Assembly: GCA_902806565.1 (NCBI GenBank) | Contig: CADCXA010000029.1 | Span: forward strand, 682,001-746,000 | Direction: 5' to 3' | Origin: Hypoxylon rubiginosum | Lineage: Eukaryota > Ascomycota > Sordariomycetes > Xylariales > Hypoxylaceae | Length of the DNA: 64,000 nt | Shown: piece by piece, positions 45,514-58,472 of the stretch | How positions within the stretch are numbered: position 1 is the first letter of the stretch | Layout of the letters: every line of letters starts with the position of its first letter | Notes under the pieces: model-generated | The model's input: only the letters and a program-made list of their open reading frames with translations | What the model was told of the DNA's origin: nothing | The model's database searches: none | Made by a program: the position numbers and the translations under genes

Positions 45514-48500
45514 AATAAATTGGTACGTATCCTTTTCGAACGGGGCCTCTGGGCCTGCAATATGGCTGTATGGGTTAGGAGGTGTAGTAAGAATGTGACG
45601 TATCAGCATTGAAATTTTTCAAGGTCACGATCTCTATCCCAGGGTTTGTAGCGTGGTGTCACGACAGCTGCCGGAGCGTCCAGTACCTTTCATGTTATTG
45701 TAGGTCACAAGTAGGTAACTTCGTACCTAAAATACAACTCGAACATGACACGGTGAAAACACAGCACTCGAAATAGTCGGTAGAAAATGTAGTTGCGAAA
45801 AAACGGGCCAAATATCCCCCAACGAACAGCCAATGGCAGTCCAAGAGGTAGGGCGCAATACGACTGTACATCCATCATGATTAGCCTCACGTTACGTAAC
45901 CCAGTAGCTTTTCTAACTTCACGTGTATAATAAGTACATTGTCAGGGCTAGAAAAGGCTAGGACTACATATGTAGGTACTCCGGAGGTCTCCACCTCCTC
46001 GTCCTCTACCCTCCCTTCTTACTCAGCCCTCGACCGCTCCGCTTTGTCCCACTATCGTCTATCGTCTATCGGACCAAAGGCGCATCCTCCATGTTTCGCG
46101 ACTATCTTGGCATCACCAGAGACGTTGGCGCTCTGGTTCGGGACACAATTCTGACGACATGGTCTCACGAGACCCTGATGAATAGCAGTGCCTTCTTCAC
46201 GCCCAGCCACGCCACGAAGCCTATCTAACGCAAAAGTATGAGTTGAGCGGCGGAATGGATCGAGATCTCTTCCAGGTATCCGATACCAAGTGCGAGTGTC
46301 CGGGGCTGGACCGTGAATAGGAATAGAATCACGAATCACCACATGGCAGCAACACCGGACGGACGGTCAACACGGTATTTCGATAAAACGACGCTACGGT
46401 CCGGCGGGGGACCGACTTCGCTGTAATGATTCACCTATCTTATAGATCATGACTGTTACTAGTCTAGTCGGCGACTAGCTGCAGCCTTGGACCCGCTGGC
46501 TCGGGTGGTGTTGAGCGATGCTAACGAAAGTCGATTTCCTTCAAATGCGGAGAAGACCCCGGGCGAGGGGAGTCATCCTAATACGAGTATAAGTGCATTC
46601 CAAACAGTTACGATTACCAAGGGGCCTTTTTCTCCCTTCTATTTATCGCCTAGACCTTCGCTACGGTGCTAGTTTCGATGATGAAACCGACCTCCAACTC
46701 TTCGGAATTCCTAGGAATTCTGTAAAATCAACTATTACCCTTCAGAAAACTTCATTCAAAAATATCGAAATCATGGGGCCGATCTGAAGTAGCTCTTCAA
46801 GGTTAGGTTACTCCGCAAGTGCATGACAAGTTGGCTTATAAGCTAAACCCAAGAACGTGTTAGTCAAGCTGATGTTTTTCGCTTTTACCAAACCCCAGGA
46901 TCTGAGATGCATGTGGCGTGGCCTGGACTTTTTTCCTGGGGCCCCGCAAGCCCTTTCATGTGAAGTCCTCCCTCCCCTCTTGCCCGATCCGACCAGGCAC
47001 CTCGAAAGCATGTCTATAACCTTTGTTCGAAAAGGCTTAACGGTGGCAAGAGAGTTCAAGCGAGCTGAGGTCATACTCTCTGTCCTTCAAATGTCCTTAC
47101 CACCAATCTCAATGGCTATACGCGGGCTGGGTATACGCGGCTGTCTCGATCTGGTATGCCGCGTGATCTCAGCTCGAGGCAGACGTTCATGAATCACGAA
47201 GTCACGCCACATGCCTGTAGGAGGATCGACCGTGCATAGAATCTGGACCACAGAATTCTGCCTTTACAGGGAAATATATTGTCCTAAGAGCGGCTCCCGT
47301 CTTCTGCTTGCTTTGCTCATAATTGAACTATCATATTTGGCCCAACTGTCGCCGCCATCTCCAAGTAGCAATTGGTTTTGAATTGCTACCACGGTGCGTC
47401 TCCTCACTCACCGCCCAACGGTAGTATGCAGCAGGGTTGATTAAGACCGGAGCAACGTCATTCTTCACCTACCTAACCTTTACATACACGAATGAGAGTG
47501 AAGATATTGCTAAACTTGCCTTTGATAGACCTCGTGAACAAGTTTCGAAGACTCTAGAAAAGGAAGTGGTCTACCATTAGCAAGAATTGACCCAAAGTTC
47601 TTGAAAGAAAAATGAATGTCTCTATCATAAAACCACATCCGCCCGCTTCCGGGGCCGGAGGCCTCAGACCCCGTGCCATTCGAGAATAAAGAACCTTAGG
47701 TAATCCCGGGGAAGCAATATCTCATCGTAGATATTCTACCTGTTGCGTCTTTGCGCTAGACTCGGCTGCTCCGATGCGACGCTCTTTGAGTCGGGAGGTC
47801 GGCATGTCGGGGAAAGGTGGAATACCGAATCATTCCCGGACACGCATATATCGTACCCACGGTGAAGAAGACTGGGGTAACACGTACATATATTGATATT
47901 CCTCTTGCCGTATGGTTGACGTTAGATCGTCCAGCTCTTTGTGATTCTTAGACCTTAGCCAGCAGCAGCCCCTGTTCCGGATCTACGGTATCGCTTCTGA
48001 CTAAACCACGTGGGTTTTCATACAATCAAGATTGTTACGCAGTAACTACATACCTATGATATACCCCCTTATGGTGACAAGTACCGGCACTATGTTGCTT
48101 CCATGTTCACTTGCCGTTCGGCTCTTAGTTGCAGCCAACCGAGGAATCTACAACATTGCGCGCGCCTGCAACAAGTCGGTAAGTACAATTCAGCCCTGCA
48201 GACTCTTATCTACCGTGAGGCGAGGAGTTCGAGATAAAGATAACTCTGGACAATCTGCACTTAGCCGGTAAACAACCAGTTCAACTCTCGAAGAAAGAAA
48301 GAAAAGGAGATATATCAGACACGGCAATCCATCTTTCTATTTGCCAGGGCCGAAAAGCAGGTCTGCTCCCAGCGGGATGCCGGAAGAAAAGGGCCAGGAA
48401 GCCGCCGCAAGACATCCGAGTTGATTCTATGATATCTCTCTTCAATTCGAAGGTATATAATTCCGATCTCCCTGGGCTCGCCTAATCCTCCGTTATCTTC

Positions 48501-49049
48501 TCGCGCGTAGGGGGTAGCGTTGGGGGAGGAACTATCTAGACGACCTGCCCATATCAGATTAATTTACTGGGCATTCTCTGCATGGAAGCTTAACAGCTGC
48601 TCTGCATGGCTAAAAAGGCTTAACGATACGTTCCGTTCACAGGGTGGGATTCCCCTGTGGCTATTCGATATTTGGGAGTTGAGATCGCCCGCCTCGAAGT
48701 GTTACCGTAGCACTCCGCCTGGATAAACCATCGCATTAGATTCACAGCATGTGAAATGTATACCTGATAGAGGTTATCATTGCTACTCCTCTACCCGAAT
48801 GACTATATTCGTAATCCGTTGTAATACAGTTATAGTCTTGCTTCGAATCAAATTTGGTATCATTGAAACCCCTTTCACCAATGAAGTGCCCTTGACCAGC
48901 CGCCAACGCAATACAAACGCGATAAACGACAATGCTAGCCGCCCCGGATCATTATCGATCTACTACCTAACCGGATTCATTTGTCATGCCCTATCGCCTT
49001 CCCGATGCTAGAAGTTTGCCAGTGGTTTCGGGTTTGTCGTGACGAACCC

Positions 49050-50819
49050 CTAATGAAGAAGGCCCGTTGCCTCTTGTGCTTGTTCTTCCTCTTCCTCCTT
49101 GCGCATCTCCTTCCATTCTTCCTCAGGGACATGCAGCCATTGAGATAGCATAGCGGTGACGCCCCATATCTCGCCGGAGATAAGCAGCCGAAGTACATCT
49201 AGCTGGATGACATTGAAGACCGCCTGCCATGTTAGGCCACCCAGAAATCCCCCTCCACCCATATCGTCGTAAGGAAGACCTCTTCTCTGTGCGAAAGCTC
49301 TCGCTACTATTGGAAACGCGTGGGAATCCAATACCATAGTAGAGATATTCGTTGCGAAGTCAGCAAGGATATCTGACGCAAGCGTGCTAGGCAAACTAGT
49401 TAGGGGGTTTACGATGTAGATGGACGTTTCCCTAGGTTGTTGTCGAGAATCTCCCGCATAACTCGGTCGCAATTCGGCCGACCAGACTCCAGTGGGAGGT
49501 TCTGTGGATTCGCTAGTATCCACGTCGAAGCTAATCAGTGTTGGATTGACCATCTCAGAGTCCTCGTCGTCGGTCCCATAATCCTCTCCGCCCCAACTCG
49601 AAAATGTACTTTGCCTCCTGATCGACCCTACCGGGATAGGTTCGCTGCTAGACGGGACGTCTAAAGCCACCGAAGTTGGAGTGTCGTCTTCCGGATTCGG
49701 ATGCCTAATTTCCCGGTCGGCTGCTCCTAGAGTCGGTGATTCTGGAATAGCTTGTCTCTGAGTCGAACTGCTAGATGGTGATATTCGGCTATTGGAAACC
49801 AAATTATGTGGCCGTGGTAGACGTTTTCTTACGTGTAACCTCACCATAGTACACACTGACTGCCAAATACAACCGCAGATATAAAATGTGGCGTAGGGAG
49901 CGAGATTCCCAACAATCCCGGCGACCCATTTAGAAACGCTTGAGACATCTAACGATTCGGGCAGAGGGGGTGCGGAAAAGGGTGATGAACTAGAGAAGGG
50001 TATGAAGAATTTAGGACCGGGAAGCCACTGGGATGACGGTATCAAGTCTAAGCGCTGCATTGTGAGGAAGAGGTGAAGATGGAATCGAGTGTATTCAATT
50101 GCACCGTTAATCCTGGGATACGTCAGCCTTGCCCTTTAACAGGTGGGATATCAAACTTACCACGAGCGCTTTAGGCTCGTATATAATTGCATGTGTCTAG
50201 CCGTCAAGCGAAGTCCGTACGTAACAAGATGACACGGGTAGCCCGCAAAGAACAACTGAAAAAGGGAGTGCCTGTTGTACTCTGATACTATCAGGCGAAG
50301 GAATGAGACATCAGCACGCGTCTTATATACCTACGGAGAAGTCAGTACGCTTGAAGAAACGGTAAGATCAACACGAGCATGATGCGGCTCACCATGATAC
50401 GCCGCCGTATGTTGAGAACACCCCAGGTACTCAATATGCCAAGCGAACTGCCAAACTGGTACAAGGTCCTTCCTGTGTCGCTCTCGTACTCATGATACAA
50501 CTTCGCCGTTTCTAGGTCGGCGGCACTTATGCCGATATTCTCAGGTTCAGCGACTCCAATGACCTGCATAACCTCGTTGTGGGCACGTATAACGTCCTTG
50601 ATGATTTGCTTGGTCTGGGGGTTTACGATACGCCCCGTTCCATCGTACTGCTTGTCAGGCTCGTGAGGATCTGCCTCGCCTTCTCCTGGCACAACATCGT
50701 CGTAAGGGGATCGTCCCTGCAAACACCGTGAGTTTTAATCTCGCCAAATGTGCCCGAATGCGATGTTGGAGATATATGCTTACCAGTGCCAGGGACGTTG
50801 AGGGTTCGAGTCTTCCCAT
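49050..50819 (-). CDS. Conserved-looking multi-pass membrane protein, unrecognised
   Basis: Four exons: 50819-50784, 50716-50393, 50255-50161 and 50112-49050, with introns of 67, 137 and 48 nt. All have GT-AG ends (GTAAGC, GTGAGC and GTAAGT donors) and all junctions stay in frame, giving 505 residues. The N-terminal ~90 residues are soluble, with a helical QTKQIIKDVIRAHNEVMQVIG stretch that suggests a short coiled coil. Hydrophobic segments follow at about 100-115 (SLGILSTWGVLNI), 121-137 (LFFAGYPCHLVTYGLRL) and 210-245 (GIVGNLAPYATFYICGCIW). A Ser/acid-rich linker leads to a second folded part (YDDMGGGGFLGGLTW...) and an EEEEE-rich end. I do not recognise the family. It shares a 0.5-kb divergent promoter region with UTP13, which may mean joint regulation. 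Confidence 0.65.
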
Positions 50820-51305
50820 TATGAGGTAAGGTACCTAGCTACGTTCGGCGCATAAAGATTCGAAGCTCTTTATTTTTAGTCCGCGGGATACGGTAAGCTT
50901 TGTATAGACGTCCTTAAAACCCAATATGAGTGTAAGAGGAAGACATTTTAAGGAAGTCTGAATGTTTACATGTATAAAACGTCAAGTTTTGTTCAAGTTT
51001 GCTAGTCAACTAATAGTCAAAAGTTCCTGACCAGTTCCTGATCAGTGACAGCGTATGCCCTATGCTCGTTGAACTTCAAAGCTCTGACCACCTGTAGCTT
51101 ACGGCGATTTTCAGCTAGTGGCACCCCAGCTGCCCAGCCAACCCAGCCTAGCGGCTACTGTAGGTCCCGCAGGTCCCGCCAGCTTACTTGCATCAAAAAT
51201 TCCTTATCGTTATCACTTAAAAAAAATTATTGACTTCTTCGTCTACGCCTACGACGAGGGATCGATGTCAACCAAGTTATAGTTGTATTCTCCCAACATT
51301 GCAAA
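50820..51305. promoter_or_regulatory. Divergent promoter region, membrane protein / UTP13
   Basis: This 486-bp interval separates two start codons facing away from each other, so it must hold both promoters. It contains repeated CAGGTCCCG (near 51170) and CCAGTTCCTGA/CAGTTCCTGA words (near 51030). No TATA box is clear. Confidence 0.6.
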
Positions 51306-54153
51306 ATGGCGGCCAACAAAGCGCCGTTTAAGACAACCTTCGAGCCGAGCGAAGTGATTCGTCCCATTTTCACCGGCGGCGCTATCGCATTAGAGAATGG
51401 CGCACGAATTCTTGCGACAACCCTCGGCGAGGATGCGGTTTTGACTGACATAAAGACCGGGAAGCATATCACGACGGTTGAAGGGGTCCGTATATTACCA
51501 TTTCGTTTCTTAGTTGTCTTGAGAACTCGGCGCTAATTCCTCTGTCTACCATAGGACGGAGAACTGATATCTACTCTAACTTGTGAGCCTGATATACACC
51601 CTCCCACACCAAGTACATCCGGGCTCATTGATTACAGTAACACCTTCGGGATCCCACCTCATAATATGCTCCCGCTCGCAAGCTATGCGAATATACTCAC
51701 TAAAGAAGACAAGCGACTCGATAGAACCCCAATTACTACGCACGCTAAAACCTCACACTACCCCGGTCCTTGTTCTGGCCGTCGATCGAACCAGCACGCT
51801 TCTCGCGACTGGAGGAACAGACGGGTCTATCAAAGTTTGGGATATCAATGGTGGCTATGTCACACATACCTTCAGAGGACCGAGTGTGCTTGTATCCGCC
51901 CTCCATTTCTTCGAACTTGCCGAAACCTCAACAAAATCAGATGCTTCTAAGGAAAATAGGAAAAGAAAAAAGTCGAATAGTACGGATGGCGTCGAGAGTG
52001 AAGGAGTGCCTTCCGCCGCGAGATTTCGGCTCGCCTCAGGAAGCCAAGACGGGAAAGTTCGAATATGGGATTTGCACAAGAGGAGCGTCGTAGCGAATCT
52101 TGACTCTCACGTTTCCGACGTTCGGGGCCTGGATTACTCGCCAACTCAAAATACTCTAGTGACCGCCGGGAGAGACAAAACGATTAGATGGTGGGATACG
52201 AGATCCTGGAAAGCGCGCAAGGTGGTCCCTTGCTTTGAACTTGTCGAGGCGGTTGGTTTCATTGGGAACGGTCAGCTCACCTACACTGCCGGATCGAACG
52301 GGCGTTTACGTATATGGAATACGGAAAATGGTCAGGAGCTCACAAAAGAGCAAGCACCAAGCCCCGAGGTCGAAGCCTTCGTTGGAAGTTTCTACCTCCC
52401 GGAGTTGTCATTTATCGTGTGTGTTCAAGTCGACCACACCCTATCGCTCTTTGACACCCCAAGCGATGCCCATGCCTCCTCTCAACTCCCGCCTCCCGAA
52501 CCGTTCCGCAGAATCTCGGGAACTCACGACGACATCATTGACTTGCGCTATTTGCTCCCTGATCATTCTGCGCTGGCTTTGGCGACTAATTCCGAAGATA
52601 TTCGCATAGTATCCGTAACTGAGCCAAAGCCTGGATCGCAGCCTTTAGTGTCTTCCGAGTATTTCGGCCAGGATATCGCTCTCCTCAAGGGCCACCAAGA
52701 TATCATCCTTTCTCTCGATGCTGACTGGTCTGGACATTGGGTTGCTACAGGCGCAAAAGACAGGGAAGCAAGGTTATGGCGAGTAGATCCTGCTAACAAC
52801 TCTTATACTTGTTGGGCGACCTTTTCGGGACACGCTGAGTCTGTCACGGCGGTGGCACTGCCTCGGAGTCCACCAGCTGAAGGCTCCAAGGCTTATGCTG
52901 ATCCATTGAGCCACCCGCCTTCATTCCTCATCACCGGATCTTCTGACCAGACTATTAAAAAGTGGGAAATACCTCGAGAACCACTGCAAGGTGCAAAGTC
53001 GGCGATTAGAGCAGTTTACACTCGAAAGGCTCACGATAAAGATATCAACGCTATCGAGATTAACTATCAATCGCGCTTATTCGCCTCGGCGTCCCAAGAT
53101 AAAACGGTAAAAATCTGGTCGGTAGAAGAAGGAGAGGTCCAAGGCATCCTCCGAGGTCACCGCCGAGGTGTATGGTCCGTTAGCTTCGCCCCTCCCACCA
53201 CGCCAGTGCTTCAAGGCGAGCAAGGTTCTGTTGCTGGGAAAGGTATTATTCTTACCGGAAGTGGTGACAAGACCCTTAAGCTATGGAATCTGGCAGACTA
53301 CACATGCATAAGGACGTTCGAAGGTCATTCGCATACTGTCCTCAAGGTAGCCTGGCTGAACATTCCGCCACCCGAGGAGCGTAGCAAGAAACCCATCCTT
53401 TGTGCCAGCGCCGGTGGAGATGGTCTTGTGAAACTGTGGGATGTCAACAACGGCGAGAATGACTGTACCCTAGATAACCATGAGGACCGAGTTTGGGCCC
53501 TGGCTGTGCATCCCGACACAAACATGATCGTCTCGGGTAGTGGAGACTCGACCGTTACGTTCTGGAAAGACACGTCGAGTGAGACGCAAACCGCTACGAA
53601 TGAGGCCGCCTTGAAGCGTATCGAGCAGGAACAGGAACTCGAAAACTACGAGTATGTGGGAGCATACCGCGAAGCGATCACAATGGCGCTCCAGCTGAAC
53701 CATCCCCGTAAACTCCAGAGCCTCTTCGAGCGGGTAGTCAACTCCAGGACGCCGGATGTCGACAGTCTTTCCGGCTTGAAGGCGGTCGACGAGGTCTTGG
53801 CATCCCTCTCCGACGACCAGCTCTTCCTACTCCTCCTGCGACTGCGAGACTGGAACACTAACGCCCGGACGGCGCCGATGGCCCAGCGTATTCTGTGGAC
53901 GCTGGTCAAGAGCTATCCGGCATCGCGTCTCTCCGGCTTGAACGTCAAGGGAGCACGGGGGCAGAAGAGCCTGAAGGAGGTGCTGAACGCGCTCAAGGTC
54001 TACACCGAGAGGCACTACAAGCGCATGGAGGAGCTGGTCGAGGAGAGCTTTCTGGTGGAATATACCCTGCAGGAGATGGATAGCCTCGCGCCTGCCTTGA
54101 CCAACATGAAGCTAGTAGAAAACGGCGACATTGATGCTGTGATGACATCTTGA
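51306..54153 (+). CDS. UTP13: U3 snoRNP WD40 protein Utp13
   Basis: Exons 51306-51485, 51555-51582 (only 28 nt) and 51638-54153; the introns of 69 and 55 nt rebuild the frame through EGDGELISTLTLTPSGSH. The product has 907 residues, as is usual for the family. Utp13 belongs to the UTPB part of the small-subunit processome, which assembles on U3 snoRNA in the nucleolus and cuts the 18S rRNA precursor. At least ten WD40 blades can be picked out (for example TGGTDGSIKVWD, SGSQDGKVRIWD, SASQDKTVKIWS, GSGDKTLKLWN), forming two propellers, and the Utp13-specific C-terminal helical domain follows at about 690-880 (YEYVGAYREAITMALQL...). The gene is expected to be essential and expressed with ribosome-biogenesis genes. 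Confidence 0.95.
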
Positions 54154-54435
54154 GTTAGAATTTAGGAGACGTCAATTTAACGAGCCTCAGGTTATATAAG
54201 ATTTTGCATTGTAATACCAGGTCATGTATGGCAATACTAAAGTGATCGAAATATCTCAGGTACACAAGTTACAACTCGGAATAATTCTAAGATATTACCA
54301 CTTAATAAACCCACTTGTTCACGGAGGAATTCGTTTAATACGAGGTTAGTTTCTATTGCTATCTAAGACGTTACTGTATGTCCAGCCAAGGGTTCTCTGG
54401 TATAATATAGACGGTTGCGCAGCAGTTTAATCCTA
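54154..54435. other. Short convergent 3' interval
   Basis: Between the ends of UTP13 (plus) and CAX4 (minus). It is AT-rich compared with the neighbouring coding DNA and should hold both transcript ends. Confidence 0.6.
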
Positions 54436-55219
54436 TCACCTTTTCTTCTTATCTTTAGCTTTCAACGCCGTCATCTTGTCGTCCCACTTCTCCCAGCCGG
54501 CCTGGCACAGATCCTCCTCGACTACGAGATCCCTAACCCTCAAGAATCTCGCTACGGGGTTCTCCAGCGCCCACGCCAGCCAGCCCGACCGCCGCACTAC
54601 AGTCGTGACGAGGAACCAGCCCACGGCGCTTACCGTGCCGGCGGCCGCACCGACGAACACCTGCTTCTCGGTGTGGTAGTTGAGGTAGACGCGGCTCCAG
54701 GCGACGGCGGCGGCGGCGGCGAGGCCGAGGGCGCTCCAGGCGGCCCTCTCGGGGAGGCCCATGGGGGTGTGGTTCCGCCTGCGGACGCGCGGGTGCGGGG
54801 GCTGGTGGCGGAACAACAGGAACAGGGCGATGGAGACGGCGAAGTAGGCGACGAACTGGGCGTGGCTGCTGGGCATGCCGTAGCCGCGGCCGTTCATGCG
54901 GCGGGGGCGCTCCTCCTTGATGAGGCGCTTGAGCGCGAAGTTGAGGGCCTCGCAGGCGAGCTGGCCCGCGAACAGGAGCGCCACCTCGGCCTCGCGCGTC
55001 GACCAGATCAGCGTCGCGTATACTACGCACAGGCCCTGCGGGACCAGGGCCAGCCACGCGCACAGGTACGAGAGAGGGTCCGTTGGGTCCTATGGAGGAG
55101 GGAGTAAGTTCTCGTTAGCTATATCGGTTGAGTAAAAAGGGGCCCTGGGCTTTATGAGTACTCACATAGTGAACGTGGGTGAGCGATAGAGACGCAAGGG
55201 GAGCTAGGTCGTCGGACAT
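54436..55219 (-). CDS. CAX4: Dolichyl-diphosphatase, PAP2 family
   Basis: Exon 1 is 55219-55166 and exon 2 is 55089-54436; the 76-nt intron has GTGAGT/ATAG ends and joins THVHY to DPTDPLSYL in frame. The product has 235 residues. It is an integral ER protein that removes a phosphate from dolichyl diphosphate on the lumenal side, so dolichol can be reused for N-glycosylation. The three PAP2 signature parts are present: KRLIKEERP (about 87), PSSH (about 109) and SRVYLNYHTEKQV (about 166). Four or five hydrophobic segments flank them. The C-terminal KDKKKR is a basic tail of the kind that can hold proteins in the ER. The coding DNA has very high GC at third positions. Confidence 0.93.
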
Positions 55220-56230
55220 CGCAGGAGTACACCTAGGTAGAAGCGGAGTTGTAGCACGGGTTGCACGAGGGGCGCGTACGGTGATACTAAGTGCGATATC
55301 GAAATATTCAGCTAGGTTAGGTATGCATTGCTTTTTACGCGGTTCTCGGTTGATTCTTTAGGTGCGAACAGGGAATTCGGCTCTGAAGTAGGTGGTGATG
55401 AATCGCGTCACAAGACCAAATTGGCCTCTTCGGCGCTACCAGGAACCAAAGACGCAGCCTTCGCGATGTTGGGAAGAGGAGAGATCCAGTCTAAGAAGAA
55501 GAAAAAGGGTCTAAAAATTGGCTTCAAATGCGATTTCGTCATTGGGGGAAATTTAAGGAAAGCAGCCAGCCGTCTGCCAGTTGGGCGGTATACACCCCTG
55601 TAATCTGACTGCAGTTAGGTACATACTTATTTCAGCCTAGGCTGTCGTCGGTCTAGAGCTATCCGCGCAAAGCGTCATTGTAAGCCTGTAGGTACCTAAG
55701 ATAGCCCCTCATTCACGATATGGCGGTATCGATAAACCGAGTAGGGGTCCTTCAGCTACTTGCCCCACTGCTCTTTTTCGCCGTCCGACTCATTTTATCG
55801 TACGCCACATGGAATCCTAATCCTAAGATGTGATAAATGCTGACTCTGCTATCTGGTGTTTACCCTGACTCTGTATTGTATCATACTTTCCCTCCTCGAT
55901 GTAATATCGTCTTAGATCGATATACCTTTGCGCCTTTTGAGTTTCGAAGCATATCCTTCCAGGCGCAAGACGGTGCCCGATATACAAAACAACCAAAGGT
56001 TGCGCTGATACAAAGGTGGACAAGAAGGTCGAAGCTCATAAACTGCCTGTTCACCAGCAACAATCCTCTTGTCCATTACATAAAGAAAGAAGATGCGGTA
56101 GTAGTGAATGATCGGGCCACGCCGTAAACGAACTGCATACCGGCCATATCTATTTGCGTACACAGATATGTCCATGGGCAGCCAACTCAATCACGCACGT
56201 CTTCATGCGAACCGATAGCATTAACACGAA
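55220..56230. promoter_or_regulatory. Divergent promoter region, CAX4 / RBR ligase
   Basis: A 1-kb interval between start codons facing away from each other. Short ORFs inside it (55328-55603 and 55837-56127) have no family features. A GTAGGTACCTAAG word lies near 55690. Confidence 0.5.
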
Positions 56231-58472
56231 ATGGCGGAAGAGGATATACGCGAGGTCGAACTGACCACGATAGCCGCCATTTATCCTGAGCTTCAGGTCG
56301 ACGAAAAGGACCCTCACACTTTCTCTGTCGAGCTACCTGTGAGCTTGGCTAACCCTCTGGCCGTGCGCTTCCCGGCTGCCACTGAAGGTGCTCCGCCAGT
56401 CGACCCCATCCGAGGCCAAATGCCGACGGTAGCTACTGTAGAATCCCATGCTCTGTCATATCTCCCGTCACTACAGGTTCGCATATCGCTTCCAGATGGA
56501 TACCCCCAAGAGAAGCCGCCACAGGTTACCATATCGACTTCGCCACCGTGGTTGTCAGAACAGATCTTGCGCAAACTAGAAGGTGACGTGGAGGCTCTAT
56601 GGGAAGATCTCGGCCGTGACCAGGTGATCTTCACGTACATCGACGACCTGCAGCAGTCTACCGAGAATATTTTCGGCCTTGTTGACGATAAGGGGTGTCT
56701 AGAGGTTGGCCCCGAGCATAAGATAGCGATTCTCGACTACGACATCAAAGCAAAGCAGAGAGCATTTGATAAGGAGACTTTCGAATGCGGCATTTGTCTA
56801 GGTAAGTGCTAAGATATGGCTACTTCTCTAAGCGTGTATACGACTAATACTCGGTTTAGATCCCAAAAAGGGCGCGGTATGTCACCAAATGCTCGACTGT
56901 GGACATGTCTTCTGCGTTCAGTGTCTACAGAACTTTTACTATAGTGCCATCACGGAAGGCAACATAGCTGCCATCCAATGCCTGCAGCCAAACTGCGCCA
57001 AGGAGCGCGAAGATACTGTCAAAGGCTCTACCAAGAAGAAGAGGGCAAAAACCTTCATCAGTCCAAGCGAACTCTTACAAATCCCCATAGAACGGGAGGT
57101 GGTTATGCGTTATGTCACGTTGAAGCATAAGACCGAACTCGAATCGGACAAAAATACCGTGTACTGTCCTCGATCGTGGTGTCAGGGTGCGGCTCGGTCA
57201 AAGAAGCATAGGAAACCCGAGGGGCTCGAATTCGTCGAAGCATCGGATGAGGAGTCTGAGGTAGAAGATGCCGGAGGTGATGAGGGAAAGAAGTTCGATG
57301 CCAACAAAGAATTACTTGCAATCTGCGAAGATTGCAATTTCGCTTTCTGTACTCGATGTGGACAGTCGTGGCATGGTGAATTTAAATATTGCGTCCCTAA
57401 AGAGAGAAAGGAAGAGATCACGGAAGAGGAGAAGGCATCGATGGATTATCTGAAATTGCACACGACGCCGTGTCCAACCTGTGCTGCTCCATGCCAGAAG
57501 ACACACGGCTGCAACCACATGCGTTGTTTCAGATGCCAGACGCACTTCTGCTACCTCTGTTCGGCCTGGCTCGACCCTTCGAATCCGGTAAGTACTTTTG
57601 CTTCAGGAGTGTTTGTTTCTTCGTCCCTGTTTTGGAACATGCCCCCCACTGTTTAGAGTGTGTCGAAGAATCCTGGGCGTTGTAAATTTTGGTTTCAGTA
57701 GCTCATAACTGTTCCTGGCACTTTGTTAATGGCAATTACTAACCTTGAGATATTATAGTATCAGCACTTCAACGTTCAGCCTTCGGGGAGGGTCAACGGT
57801 TGCTACATGAGGCTGTGGGAATTGGAAGGTGGTGATGATGGCGAAGCTGGCATCGGATACGAAGGGAACGCCCCCGTACGAAATGCTGGCCAGTACGGAC
57901 AACACCTAGAGTTTGTTGAGGAGCGGTTTGCAGAGGACGATTCGGACGAGGAGTCTGATGAGGCTGATCTGGAAGAGGCGCCAGCAGCGGCGCCACGTCA
58001 ACAGCCGCGGCCAGCGCCGGGCCAGCCTCAACCTCCAGTGCCAAGAAACCAGGCTAATGGCAGAGTGGCCGTGGCCCGTGAAGGACCGCTCGTACTCCGA
58101 ATCGAGGGCGATGCTCCGCAGGCTGATGCTCCGCCGGTTCGAGCAGAAGTGGTACGACGTCGTCACCCCGGGATCCCAAATGGCCGTGGAGAAATTCACG
58201 CTCCCAACGTACAAGGTCAACGAGGGGGCCGAGGCAACAGGAGAGGCAGAGGTGCTGGGATAAATCGGCAAAACAACCGCAATCGACATCAGGGGCAGAA
58301 CCAACAATTGCATAATAACGGTCGCAACGGCCAGAACGGGATGGGGGATGGCGAGGAGCTCCGAGGAGACGGCCAACTGGATGCTCGGCAGGCGGCATGG
58401 GTTCGTCAATTCGTGCAGCTTGCACTCAATGATCAGGAAGATCAGGTCGAGTGGGATAGTGATGACGAGTAG
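56231..58472 (+). CDS. RWD-RBR E3 ubiquitin ligase (RNF14/ITT1-like)
   Basis: Exons 56231-56801, 56860-57587 and 57759-58472; the introns of 58 and 171 nt have GTAAGT donors and TTTAG/TATAG acceptors. The product has 670 residues. An RWD domain fills about 1-160. RING1 begins with CGIC at 186-189 (intron 1 lies just after it) and continues through LDCGHVFC. The IBR domain spans roughly 330-375 (ICEDCNFAFCTRCG). RING2 runs from CPTC at about 395, with the catalytic cysteine at 408 in KTHGCNHM, then CFRCQTHFCYLC. RBR ligases pass ubiquitin through a thioester on that cysteine. RWD plus RBR is the layout of human RNF14 and yeast Itt1, linked to translation and stalled ribosomes; that role here is inferred. 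The C-terminal ~200 residues are acidic, then RGG/RGRG- and Gln/Asn-rich, suggesting RNA contact. Confidence 0.92.

Larger units (their letters stand above)
43153..49049. other. 5.9-kb gene-poor interval upstream of farB
   Basis: No ORF has family features or a consistent exon pattern. The first kilobase should hold the farB promoter; a single CCTCGG word (44241-44246) may be chance. Tandem repeats of 7 or 10 bp lie at 44069-44096, 44771-44800 and 44954-44977, and a C/T tract at 45471-45513. Short ORFs at 44657-45061 and 46052-47192 remain unexplained. Confidence 0.5.

Noticed and set aside
54415..55107. 230-codon plus-strand ORF
   Set aside because: It is antisense to CAX4, whose protein motifs and intron are unmistakable.
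57588..57758. Early stop of the RBR ligase within intron 2
   Set aside because: The open frame continues past 57587 only as intron read-through; donor and acceptor are consensus, and the protein resumes correctly at 57759.
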